Source: an uncultured Lachnospiraceae bacterium (GTDB taxonomy: Bacteria; Bacillota; Clostridia; Lachnospirales; Lachnospiraceae). From it: a stretch of DNA of 64,000 bases. Shown here one piece after another: positions 43,588-52,659 of the stretch (position 1 is its first letter; every line of letters starts with the position of its first letter). Both the position numbers and the translations under genes were made by a program. The notes under the pieces are model-generated. The model searched no databases. It was given only the letters and a program-made list of their open reading frames with translations, and was not told the origin of the DNA. The DNA lies in NCBI GenBank assembly GCA_947589305.1, contig CANQAP010000005.1, positions 33,009-97,008 of the forward strand, read 5' to 3'.

Positions 43588-44943
43588 TCAGCTTAATATT
43601 TCATCTATCCCGTTCAATCCTCGATTGGTCGTTACGACAATGACACTGTCGCCTGCCATTATGATATCTCGTCCGGTCGGGCGAATGATATGTTTATCCC
43701 GGCTAATACAACAGATCAGCGTGTTTTTCTTTATTTTTAATTCGCCTAACGTTGCTTTGGTTACCTTAGCATCCGCATCTACATGAAATTCCAAAGCCTC
43801 TACGCGATTATCTACCATACGATACAGGGTTTCCACATTGCTGCCATATGAATTCTGCATGGAACGGACATACCGAATGATATACTCCGCTGTAATATCT
43901 TTTGGCGTCACTGTACTGCCGACCGGCATATTGTCCAACACATCCTCAAATGACAAGCGGTTAATCCGGGTAATAACCTTTGCGTTGCTCACTTTATTTG
44001 CATACAAAGCCAGTAAAATATTCTCTTCATCAATATCCGTTACGGCGATCAAAGCATCCGTCGTCTCCAGATCTTCTTCTAATATTAACTGCCGGTCCGT
44101 GGCATTTCCATGAATGATCATTGCCTTTGGCAGCAATTCACTTAATTCCGCACAGCGTTCTTCTTTTTTTTCTATGATCTTTACCTGCATATGGGCTTCC
44201 GTCAAAATGCGTCCCAAATAATAGCCCATATTTCCTCCGCCTGCGATCATCACTTTTTTAATCTGCTTTTCTTTTAATCCGATCTTATTCAAAAAATCAT
44301 TTAAGACCGACATCTGCATCGTAACATAAATCTTATCCCCTGTATGCAGCACAAAATCACCACCGGGTATAAACACATCTTTGTCACGTTCTACAATACA
44401 AATCAAAGTGTCTATACCGATTTTTTGTGAAAAATCAGCCAGCATCAACTGATCCAGTTCTGAATTTTGAGGGATCTCCATTTTTATCAGATTCACTCTT
44501 CCTTTTGCAAAGGTGTCCACTTCCAAAGCAGACGGAATCTGAAGCAAACGGGATATTTCCTGCGCAGCGGCAAATTCCGGATTCACTGCCATTGACAGAC
44601 CCAGTTCATCCCGGATAAAATCAATTTCCGTAAAGTATTGCGGACTCCTCACTCTGGCAATCGTCTGACAATTGCCTGCCTTTTTGGCGATCAGGCAAGT
44701 CAACATATTAATCTCATCATGATCGGTTACAGCAATCAGTAAATCCGCCTTATCAATCCCGGCTTCCATCTGTACGACATAGCTTGTACTGTTTCCCAGT
44801 ACACCCATCACATCAAACTGTGATACGACATTCTGCAGATTCTTACTGTTATTGTCAATTACTGTAATCTCATGATTTTCAGCAGTCAATTGTTCCGCCA
44901 ACGTGGAACCGACTCCACCGCATCCGGCAATTATAATATTCAT
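43588..44943 (-). CDS. trkA: Trk potassium transporter regulatory subunit TrkA
   Basis: MNIIIAGCGGVGSTLAEQLTAENHEITVID...KVMIAGGGNMGYYLGRIL; two RCK-type Rossmann domains; adjacent to trkH. Confidence 0.94.
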   Translation of the reverse strand: MNIIIAGCGGVGSTLAEQLTAENHEITVIDNNSKNLQNVVSQFDVMGVLGNSTSYVVQMEAGIDKADLLIAVTDHDEINMLTCLIAKKAGNCQTIARVRSPQYFTEIDFIRDELGLSMAVNPEFAAAQEISRLLQIPSALEVDTFAKGRVNLIKMEIPQNSELDQLMLADFSQKIGIDTLICIVERDKDVFIPGGDFVLHTGDKIYVTMQMSVLNDFLNKIGLKEKQIKKVMIAGGGNMGYYLGRILTEAHMQVKIIEKKEERCAELSELLPKAMIIHGNATDRQLILEEDLETTDALIAVTDIDEENILLALYANKVSNAKVITRINRLSFEDVLDNMPVGSTVTPKDITAEYIIRYVRSMQNSYGSNVETLYRMVDNRVEALEFHVDADAKVTKATLGELKIKKNTLICCISRDKHIIRPTGRDIIMAGDSVIVVTTNRGLNGIDEILS

Positions 44944-45081
44944 CTTTTTATCCTTCCCAATCAGAACTATCTGCAAGCGGAAGGTCTACCGCTTATACAG
45001 ACAAATCATTTACATCTTATATGTCATCAATAATATAACAAAGTTCTTCCAAATACACAATGCGGAATCTTACATATTGCC

Positions 45082-46140
45082 CTACAATTCTATTAATTCT
45101 TTTGTCGAATGTGAGAGGTTTTCATACCCCTTCTCCGTAATGACCACCATATCTTCAATTCTGACACCAAACAGACCTCTTAAATAAATGCCGGGTTCCA
45201 CAGTCATAATCATGTTGGGCTGCAAAACGGTCGTATCTCTCGTATTACATGCCGGCAATTCATGAATCTCCAATCCGACACTATGCCCCAGCCCATGTCC
45301 AAAACAGGATCCGTAACCGGCATCTGCTATGATATCCCTTGCAATTTTATCCACTTCCCTGCAAATCATCCCTGCCTGCAAAAAGGATTCCGTGACCTGA
45401 TTTGCTTTTTGTACCAGATGATATATTTCTTTTTGCCGTTCACTGGCTTTGCCAACTACCACCGTTCTGGTCATATCGGAGCAATAACCCTGATAGCGGC
45501 AGCCAAAATCTAATGTGACAAAATCGCCTGACTGAATCTTTTTATCTGACGGAATGGCATGCGGCATGGAGGAATGAATACCGGAAGCAACAATCGTATC
45601 AAACGAAGTACCTTCCGCACCGCATTTCATCATCTGATATTCCAACTCATATTGGATTTCCCGTTCCGTCATTCCCGGTCGCATCATATTGACGATACGG
45701 GAAAACGCCATATCTCCGATCGCTTCTGCCTGCCGCAGATATCCGATTTCCTCTTCCGTTTTAATCTGCCTCTGCTTTTTCAGGGAACTTCCCAACGGCA
45801 CCCAATCGTTTATCATCGGCAATTCACGCTGATATTCCCGATACGTCTTGCAAAGCATGGATTCATCTTCATATCCCAACCGTTCGATCCGCTCTGTCCG
45901 GATCACATCTGCCAAAAAATCTGTTGCCTTATGACCGGCAGACGTTTCCAGCACTTTAAAATCACTTTCCTGCGACGCCGCTTCGGTATAACGGGAATCC
46001 GTGATCAGCAGGCGGTTTTCCGCAGAAAGGTACAAAATGCCCTCTCCGCCCCGAAAGCCGCTCAAGTAACGCATATTATAAGGATCTGTTACCAAAATGG
46101 CATCTATTTGGTGATCCTGCAAGAACTGATTGATGTTCAT
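45082..46140 (-). CDS. Xaa-Pro aminopeptidase family (M24)
   Basis: 352 aa; LDFGCRYQGYCSDMTRTVVVG...GHGLGHSVGLEIHE...MTVEPGIYL. Confidence 0.92.
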   Translation of the reverse strand: MNINQFLQDHQIDAILVTDPYNMRYLSGFRGGEGILYLSAENRLLITDSRYTEAASQESDFKVLETSAGHKATDFLADVIRTERIERLGYEDESMLCKTYREYQRELPMINDWVPLGSSLKKQRQIKTEEEIGYLRQAEAIGDMAFSRIVNMMRPGMTEREIQYELEYQMMKCGAEGTSFDTIVASGIHSSMPHAIPSDKKIQSGDFVTLDFGCRYQGYCSDMTRTVVVGKASERQKEIYHLVQKANQVTESFLQAGMICREVDKIARDIIADAGYGSCFGHGLGHSVGLEIHELPACNTRDTTVLQPNMIMTVEPGIYLRGLFGVRIEDMVVITEKGYENLSHSTKELIEL

Positions 46141-46175
46141 ATCCTATCCTCTCCCCGGATGACCGGCTCCGTCCT

Positions 46176-47291
46176 TTATGGCTGAATTTTCTCATATCCA
46201 TATCGTTCAAAATAAAAGCCTAATCGTTCATTCACTTTTTCCACCAATTCCGGTGTATAATCATAGGTATTCGTCTGATAATCCTTCATGCTGTCCATAT
46301 ATGCCTTCAGGTATGGATAAGCCTTATCATAATCCTTAATTCCCAGTTTTTGATAAATTTTCTCTAAGTATTCTTCCTGATGTTCAATGAAATCTTCATA
46401 TTGGATCTCAATCTTGTCGCCTTCTGCCAAACGATCCAAGTCTCGAAATGCTCTCCGGTATACACGTTCAAAAATCAAGCAGACACGATCTAATAGATAC
46501 TGATCACTCACGCTTTCCGATAAGGCATATTTATCCATCTCAATCCGAAACATGTTTAATGCCGAACGCACCACTGTATATGGATTGCGATAAATGTTAA
46601 TAAATTTTGCCCGTGGATAAGAACGCTTCAGAAAAGCGATCCTTGCCGTATTATCCGGACTTTTCAGTAACAGTTGTTTCCCGCCTTTTATGAATGTCAG
46701 CTTTTTTAACATATAATTATAGACACGGTAAAAGCGTTTTCTATCCTTGCTGGATAACGAATCCGTAAAAATCGTATTGACATATTTACCGCCTTTTCCA
46801 TGATCCGGAAATGCCATCATATGGCTGACTGATAAATCGGTCAGATTTGTAAAGGCATGCGCCTCTTCCATCGGCAGATCCAATTCGAATTCCAGATTAT
46901 CCATAGCTCTGGCGCCTTTTAATCCATTCTTAGCCAGCAAGGTCAACGGTTTTCTCAGCAAGATACAGTTGCCAAATGTAATCGTGCTGACCGGATCAAA
47001 CCAAGCAAACTGTGGATCTCTGGTAAGCAGATTTTGTAAATATGTGGTGCCGCTTCTCCAAAATCCAACTACATAGATCGGATCTTTCTTTAATTTTGTC
47101 AGATGGATCGGCAGCCAAAACAACAGAGATTCCAAATAAGCAAACGGAGTCAAAATCGCGCTTTCCAGTGTAATGACTGCTGCCTGCGGATAGAATTCCT
47201 TATCGATTTTATTTTCCTTTAATAGTTTTAACCATACATCCATCCGAATTCCGGATAGCATGTGTCCAAAATCAATCGGTCTCTTTGTCAT
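46176..47291 (-). CDS. Sulfotransferase family protein (PAPS-dependent type)
   Basis: 371 aa; VGFWRSGTTYLQNLLTRDPQF (5'-phosphosulfate loop) and KFINIYRNPYTVVRSALNMF (3'-phosphate motif). Confidence 0.88.
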   Translation of the reverse strand: MTKRPIDFGHMLSGIRMDVWLKLLKENKIDKEFYPQAAVITLESAILTPFAYLESLLFWLPIHLTKLKKDPIYVVGFWRSGTTYLQNLLTRDPQFAWFDPVSTITFGNCILLRKPLTLLAKNGLKGARAMDNLEFELDLPMEEAHAFTNLTDLSVSHMMAFPDHGKGGKYVNTIFTDSLSSKDRKRFYRVYNYMLKKLTFIKGGKQLLLKSPDNTARIAFLKRSYPRAKFINIYRNPYTVVRSALNMFRIEMDKYALSESVSDQYLLDRVCLIFERVYRRAFRDLDRLAEGDKIEIQYEDFIEHQEEYLEKIYQKLGIKDYDKAYPYLKAYMDSMKDYQTNTYDYTPELVEKVNERLGFYFERYGYEKIQP

Positions 47292-47384
47292 ATCCCTTCT
47301 CCTTTTCCTACACTTTTATATTGCTCATCTGATAACGTTATTATTTTATACTTCTTTTACGAAAAAGAAAAGTACCATCGTCTA

Positions 47385-48833
47385 TCAATATACGAGATTA
47401 TATACGTTGCATGCCAGCAGGGAAATTCCTAAGGAAGCTAATACCTGCCATATCATATGTATGTTCTTTTTCTGCATGATATATACCAAAACACCGACCA
47501 CGATCATCACAAAGGCAACGCTTCCCCAACCCCAGCCTGCATTATCTTCGATTTTACAGTTTGTGTTAAACAGGGAAATCCCGACACTGATCAGAAGACC
47601 GGATACGATCGGTCGGATCAGATGGCTCATTGCCTGAAACATGTCCATTTTTTTCCAATAATCATATATGATCTTTATTACGCCGAACACTGCACAGGAT
47701 GCTGCGGTCGCGCTGGCAAAACCCGCTAAAGCCACGGCAATTCCACCGATCACCGTTCCGGTTTTCTGTAAGCCCCATACATAACCGATTCCGCTTAACA
47801 CTTTACACAGAATCGATCCCGGCAGAATATTCGCGATCGTTACTACACTTCCATAAAAGTCTTCTGAGGCAATCATACCCGTATCGACAAATAAGCCCTG
47901 TGCCACGGAAAGATAGGCATCGCCTCCGCCAAAAGACATGAGTGCCGATAACAGACCGTCCGCAATAAAATAAAAGGAACGTGGAATTATGAATAATGCA
48001 GGCAGACACAACACGATCAAAAAAGCTATCCACATCAAAATTTCCAGCGTGATTTTTTTAATCTGTGTTCCATCGAAAGATTTCGTTTGATTTCGGAAAT
48101 TCATATATAAACGAATCAAAACCAAAATCACCATTGCCACAATCGTCAGATGCGTGATCAACGGAGAGTGGATAATATGGGATTTACCCTGCGCCAGCAA
48201 AAACAAAATGCTCAAGGCGGCAGACACCGCAAACCAAACGGATTTAAAGTTGCCGGCTGTACAAATAATCACAAAAAAGGCTACAATGAAAATTTCAATC
48301 GTGGAAACTCCGAAAATCGGCGTGTCTTTTATACCAAACAGACCAAATACTTTCTGTTCGCCGTTAAACATCCATACCGCCAAAATAACAATCGCCGCCT
48401 GAATCATGCCGCCCCGGTTATTTTTTGCCTCCCGCAGTGTCTGTAAGAGATAATGCAGCAGAATTACAATAATGTATGCGGTAATCCCTATCGACGCATA
48501 GTTAATCTGTGCTGTCAATTTACTTCCTACCAAAGAGGTAAACAGTAATAAAAGCACTGTTAAAAATGCTCCCGGCAATGCCATTGCAGAAGCGCCCGCA
48601 AACATGCCAAAAATTCCATTTGTACTTTTCCCTATCCCGGCGGCGATCTCCACCGGTAACGCTCCGGGTGTAATGCTTGCCGCTACCACCCCACTGTTTA
48701 ACTCTTCCTCTGATATCAATTCTTTTTCCTGTACTGCTTCACGCTGTAAGACCGGAATTAAAGCACTGCCACCGCCAAAACCGATACATCCTACTTTCAG
48801 CATGGTCAATACCATCGTTGAAAACTTACTCAT
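47385..48833 (-). CDS. Chromate transporter (ChrA/CHR) family, two-domain form
   Basis: 482 aa; KVGCIGFGGGSALIPVLQREAVQEKELISEEEL and second-half LMSFGGGDAYLSVAQGLFVDTGMIASEDFYG. Confidence 0.88.
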   Translation of the reverse strand: MSKFSTMVLTMLKVGCIGFGGGSALIPVLQREAVQEKELISEEELNSGVVAASITPGALPVEIAAGIGKSTNGIFGMFAGASAMALPGAFLTVLLLLFTSLVGSKLTAQINYASIGITAYIIVILLHYLLQTLREAKNNRGGMIQAAIVILAVWMFNGEQKVFGLFGIKDTPIFGVSTIEIFIVAFFVIICTAGNFKSVWFAVSAALSILFLLAQGKSHIIHSPLITHLTIVAMVILVLIRLYMNFRNQTKSFDGTQIKKITLEILMWIAFLIVLCLPALFIIPRSFYFIADGLLSALMSFGGGDAYLSVAQGLFVDTGMIASEDFYGSVVTIANILPGSILCKVLSGIGYVWGLQKTGTVIGGIAVALAGFASATAASCAVFGVIKIIYDYWKKMDMFQAMSHLIRPIVSGLLISVGISLFNTNCKIEDNAGWGWGSVAFVMIVVGVLVYIMQKKNIHMIWQVLASLGISLLACNVYNLVY

Positions 48834-48872
48834 ACTTCCTATCCTGTTCCTCTTCCCGTTCTATTGCATCTA

Positions 48873-50699
48873 TTATGCCATCCATTTCCGCAGCTCGCGT
48901 AACAGCTTATCGGTTGCCTCTTCCACCGAGCATTCCGCCGTATCGATCTGAATCTCCGGATGCTCTGGCGCCTCATACGGACTGGTAACACCTGTAAATT
49001 CCAAAAGTTCTCCGGATCTCGCCTTCTGATAAAGTCCTTTCACATCTCTGCTTTCGCACTTTTCCAATGATGTACTGATATAGATTTCAATAAAATCCTC
49101 TCCGATAATCGAGCGGGCAATCTCACGATCTTTCGCAAACGGAGAAATAAAAGCTGTCAATACGATCAATCCGGCATCATTCATCAGCTTTGCAATTTCC
49201 GCGATCCGGCGGATATTCTCCGTCCGGTCTTCCTGAGAAAATCCCAGATCCCGATTGATGCCCATACGAATATTATCGCCGTCCAACAACATGGTATGTT
49301 TTCCCATAGCTGCCAGTTTATTTTCCAACGCGTTTGCCAACGTTGATTTTCCGGCGCCCGAAAGTCCGGTAAACCAAAGCGTCAATGCCTTTTGCCCAAG
49401 CTGTTTTTCCCGTATCTCCTTCGTGATATCGACATTCTGCCATGTCAGATTATCAAAATCTTTCATCGCCCGTTCGATGACACCGCATGCCGACGTCATA
49501 TTGGTAATGCGGTCAATCAGGATCAAACCGCCCATCGCCTTATTCTCGGTAAACTTCTGAAAAACAATTTTCTCCGTCGTCAACACAGAACAGGATACAA
49601 TCTCATTCTTTGTCACGGTCTCTGCCAGCTGCTCCTCACCGGTGTTGACATCAATCTTATATGCGATCTTAACGATACGTGCCGGTATTTTTTTTGTACC
49701 CAGCTTCATCTGATATTCCTTGCCTTCTACCAAAGGCATATCATCCATCCAAAACATCGTGACCTCAAACATATTTCCCACTTCCGGCTTGATCCCTTTT
49801 GCCATCACGCAACCGCGGGAACAGTCAATCTCCTTGTCCAGACACACCGTGACCGGCTGACCTTTGACTACTTCCGTCACATCGGATCCCGCAGCCAATA
49901 GGCGGGATACCAATGCAGTCTCCCCACTCGGGTACACCGTGATCGCGTCGCCAAGCTTCAGACCGCCGGCTTCCACCTGTCCCTGAAAGCCACGAAATGT
50001 ATGATTCGGACGACTGACACGCTGAATGGGCAATAAAAAGTCCTCCACATTCATTTCCGCATTCAAATCCAAATCTTCTAAATATGCCAACAGCGTAGTG
50101 TCCTGATACCAAGACATATTGACCGTTGCATTCGTAATATTATCCCCAACGGTCGCCGATACCGGTATGATCTTGAAGCTATGATGCGGGAACCCGCTAA
50201 TAAATTCTTCCAATTCTTCGGAAATCTCCAAAAAACGTGCCTGCTCATAATCTACCAGATCCATTTTATTGACAATAAATACAAAATCCCGGATTCCCAT
50301 CAGCGAACAAATTCGGGTATGACGTTTTGTCTGAATCAGAACCCCTTTCGTCGCATCCAACAAGATCACGGCAACATCTGCAAAGGCGGCTCCTACCGCC
50401 ATATTACGCGTATATTCCTCATGTCCCGGCGTATCCGCCACAATAAAACTGCGCTTTGAAGTCGTAAAATAACGGTATGCCACGTCAATGGTGATTCCCT
50501 GTTCCCGTTCTGCCATTAACCCATCTAACAATAATGAATAATCCAATGCGCCGTCCGTACTCCCGACTTTGCTTTCCAATTCCAAAGCCCGTTCCTGATC
50601 GGCGAATAAAAGCTTTGAATCGTACAGCATATGCCCGATCAATGTTGATTTACCATCATCTACACTTCCGCAGGTGATAAACTTTAGCAGTTCTTTCAT
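48873..50699 (-). CDS. cysNC: Bifunctional sulfate adenylyltransferase large subunit / adenylylsulfate kinase
   Basis: 608 aa; GTPase GSVDDGKSTLIGHMLYDSK...DTPGHEEYTRNM plus C-terminal kinase TLWFTGLSGAGKSTLANALENKL...LDGDNIRMGINRDLGFS. Confidence 0.95.
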   Translation of the reverse strand: MKELLKFITCGSVDDGKSTLIGHMLYDSKLLFADQERALELESKVGSTDGALDYSLLLDGLMAEREQGITIDVAYRYFTTSKRSFIVADTPGHEEYTRNMAVGAAFADVAVILLDATKGVLIQTKRHTRICSLMGIRDFVFIVNKMDLVDYEQARFLEISEELEEFISGFPHHSFKIIPVSATVGDNITNATVNMSWYQDTTLLAYLEDLDLNAEMNVEDFLLPIQRVSRPNHTFRGFQGQVEAGGLKLGDAITVYPSGETALVSRLLAAGSDVTEVVKGQPVTVCLDKEIDCSRGCVMAKGIKPEVGNMFEVTMFWMDDMPLVEGKEYQMKLGTKKIPARIVKIAYKIDVNTGEEQLAETVTKNEIVSCSVLTTEKIVFQKFTENKAMGGLILIDRITNMTSACGVIERAMKDFDNLTWQNVDITKEIREKQLGQKALTLWFTGLSGAGKSTLANALENKLAAMGKHTMLLDGDNIRMGINRDLGFSQEDRTENIRRIAEIAKLMNDAGLIVLTAFISPFAKDREIARSIIGEDFIEIYISTSLEKCESRDVKGLYQKARSGELLEFTGVTSPYEAPEHPEIQIDTAECSVEEATDKLLRELRKWMA

Positions 50700-50701
50700 A
50701 A

Positions 50702-51601
50702 TTAAAAATATCCTTCCCGTTTTCTCCGTTCCATACTTCCCGTAGCTTCATGGTCGATCACCCGGCTGGTCCGTTCCGAATTGACCGCGCCTAAGGTCTC
50801 CTCTACGATCGCTTCCAATGTATCCGCATCCGATTCCACTCCGCCAGTCAACGGATAACAACCCAAGGTACGAAAACGTACTTTTTTCATCTGAACTTCT
50901 TCGCCCGGCAACAAACGCATACGGTCATCATCCACCATAATTATATTGCCGTCCCGATACACCACTGGTCGGACATCTGCAAAATATAACGATACAATGT
51001 CTATCTTTTCCCTTAATATATATTGCCAAATGTCATTCTCCGTCCAGTTTGATAACGGAAATACCCGTATACTTTCGCCTTTTTGAATCTGTGTATTATA
51101 TAATTTCCACATCTCCGGACGCTGATTTTTGGGATCCCACGCGTGTTCCGCATTACGAAACGAAAAGATCCGTTCCTTCGCCCGTGATTTTTCTTCATCT
51201 CTTCGACCGCCGCCAAAAGCTGCCGTAAATCCGTATCGGTTCAATGCCTGTTTCAAAGCCTGCGTCTTCATAATATCTGTATATGAAGCTCCGTGATCGA
51301 ATGGATTGATCCCTGCCCGTACCCCTTCTTCGTTCGTATACACGATCATATCAATCCCTAATTCTTTTGCTTTGCGATCACGAAACTGTGTCATTTCCTT
51401 GAATTTCCATGTGGTATCAATGTGCATAAACGGAAACGGTGGTTTTTCCGGATAGAAGGCTTTCAATGCCAGATGCAGCATCACAGAACTGTCTTTCCCA
51501 ATAGAATACAGCATCACCGGGCGTTCACATTCTGCCACTACTTCTCTTATAATATAAATCGCTTCTGCTTCTAACTTATCTAAATGCGATAATGTTTTCA
51601 T
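50702..51601 (-). CDS. cysD: Sulfate adenylyltransferase subunit 2
   Basis: 299 aa; [40 protein letters not shown]...[19 protein letters not shown]. Confidence 0.96.
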   Translation of the reverse strand: MKTLSHLDKLEAEAIYIIREVVAECERPVMLYSIGKDSSVMLHLALKAFYPEKPPFPFMHIDTTWKFKEMTQFRDRKAKELGIDMIVYTNEEGVRAGINPFDHGASYTDIMKTQALKQALNRYGFTAAFGGGRRDEEKSRAKERIFSFRNAEHAWDPKNQRPEMWKLYNTQIQKGESIRVFPLSNWTENDIWQYILREKIDIVSLYFADVRPVVYRDGNIIMVDDDRMRLLPGEEVQMKKVRFRTLGCYPLTGGVESDADTLEAIVEETLGAVNSERTSRVIDHEATGSMERRKREGYF

Positions 51602-51796
51602 AGGATCTACCTCTTTGCTTCCTGATCATGCTAATGCAAATCAATGATATCATCTTGCGCTTCCTTATTATACCATACATCTGAATAATTAAAATACCTG
51701 TAAAAATGAAAATACTATTAAAATAGCATTTTTTTATACTTTTCTCCTATCTTTCATCCTATGATATACGTCTTAAGCAGGCATATATTTTCAAAT

Positions 51797-51836
51797 AAAA
51801 ACGGATTTCGCCATATTTTTTGACGGAATCCGTTTT
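51797..51836 (-). terminator. Terminator downstream of the AIM24-family gene
   Basis: Minus strand AAAACGGATTCCGTC-loop-GGCGAAATCCGTTTTTATTT. Confidence 0.7.
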
Positions 51837-51868
51837 CGTTTCTTATTTCTATTCTATTATTAACAATT

Positions 51869-52546
51869 TTATCGACTGGACGGAATATATGGCACGATCC
51901 GGCTCGCTAATTCCGAAATGGAAATCGTCTGTAGCCATATTTTTCCCGGTCCGGTTAAGGTTGTCAGGAATAATCCTTCGCCTCCAAACAACACATTCTT
52001 AAATCCCTTTACCATTTGCGCATTATATGTAACCGTACTCTCCCATGCAGCAACATTTCCGGTGTCGATCACTAATTTTTCACCGGCTGCCAAAGTCAAC
52101 TCCTGAATAGCACCATCCAATTCGCAAAATACCAGTCCTGTTCCCGTATATTGTTGAAGAATAAAACCTTCTCCACCAAAAAAACCGCCTTTGACATTCG
52201 TCACATAAGCTTTTAATTCCACACCCGGCGTCGCACAAAGAAACGCCCCTTTTTGTGCTATGATCTCGTATCCCGGTTTGATGTCAAAGACTTTGATCTC
52301 ACCCGGCACTGCACTGGCGATCGTTAGTTTTTGCCCTGCTGCCTTTGCAGAATAAGTTGCCATGAATAATGACTCTCCGCTGAACATCCTGCCGATTCCT
52401 TTCATGAGACCGCCGTGCATATTGGTCGTCATCTCAAGCTGATCGGTCATCCAGCTCATACCTCCGGATTGTGTGTAAATGCTTTCCCCGTTTTCCAAAG
52501 AAAACGTCACTGCCGGCATCATACCGCCCCAAATCTGATATTGCAT
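51869..52546 (-). CDS. TIGR00266/AIM24 family protein
   Basis: MQYQIWGGMMPAVTFSLENGESIYTQSGGMSWMTDQLEMTTNMHGGLMKGIGRMFSGESLFMATYSA. Confidence 0.88.
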   Translation of the reverse strand: MQYQIWGGMMPAVTFSLENGESIYTQSGGMSWMTDQLEMTTNMHGGLMKGIGRMFSGESLFMATYSAKAAGQKLTIASAVPGEIKVFDIKPGYEIIAQKGAFLCATPGVELKAYVTNVKGGFFGGEGFILQQYTGTGLVFCELDGAIQELTLAAGEKLVIDTGNVAAWESTVTYNAQMVKGFKNVLFGGEGLFLTTLTGPGKIWLQTISISELASRIVPYIPSSR

Positions 52547-52659
52547 CTTCCTTCTCCTCCTGATTTTGTATTCTGTCATACCTTCTCTACATTATAGTAG
52601 TAAGCTCACCTATAGTATAACTCTTTCTTACAGATTTCGTCAATTATTTACTATGATCT

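Noticed and set aside
44944-45081. c-di-AMP riboswitch upstream of trkA
   Set aside because: Gap is short and only a small AAGCGG/CCGCTT hairpin is visible; no ydaO-like conserved blocks.
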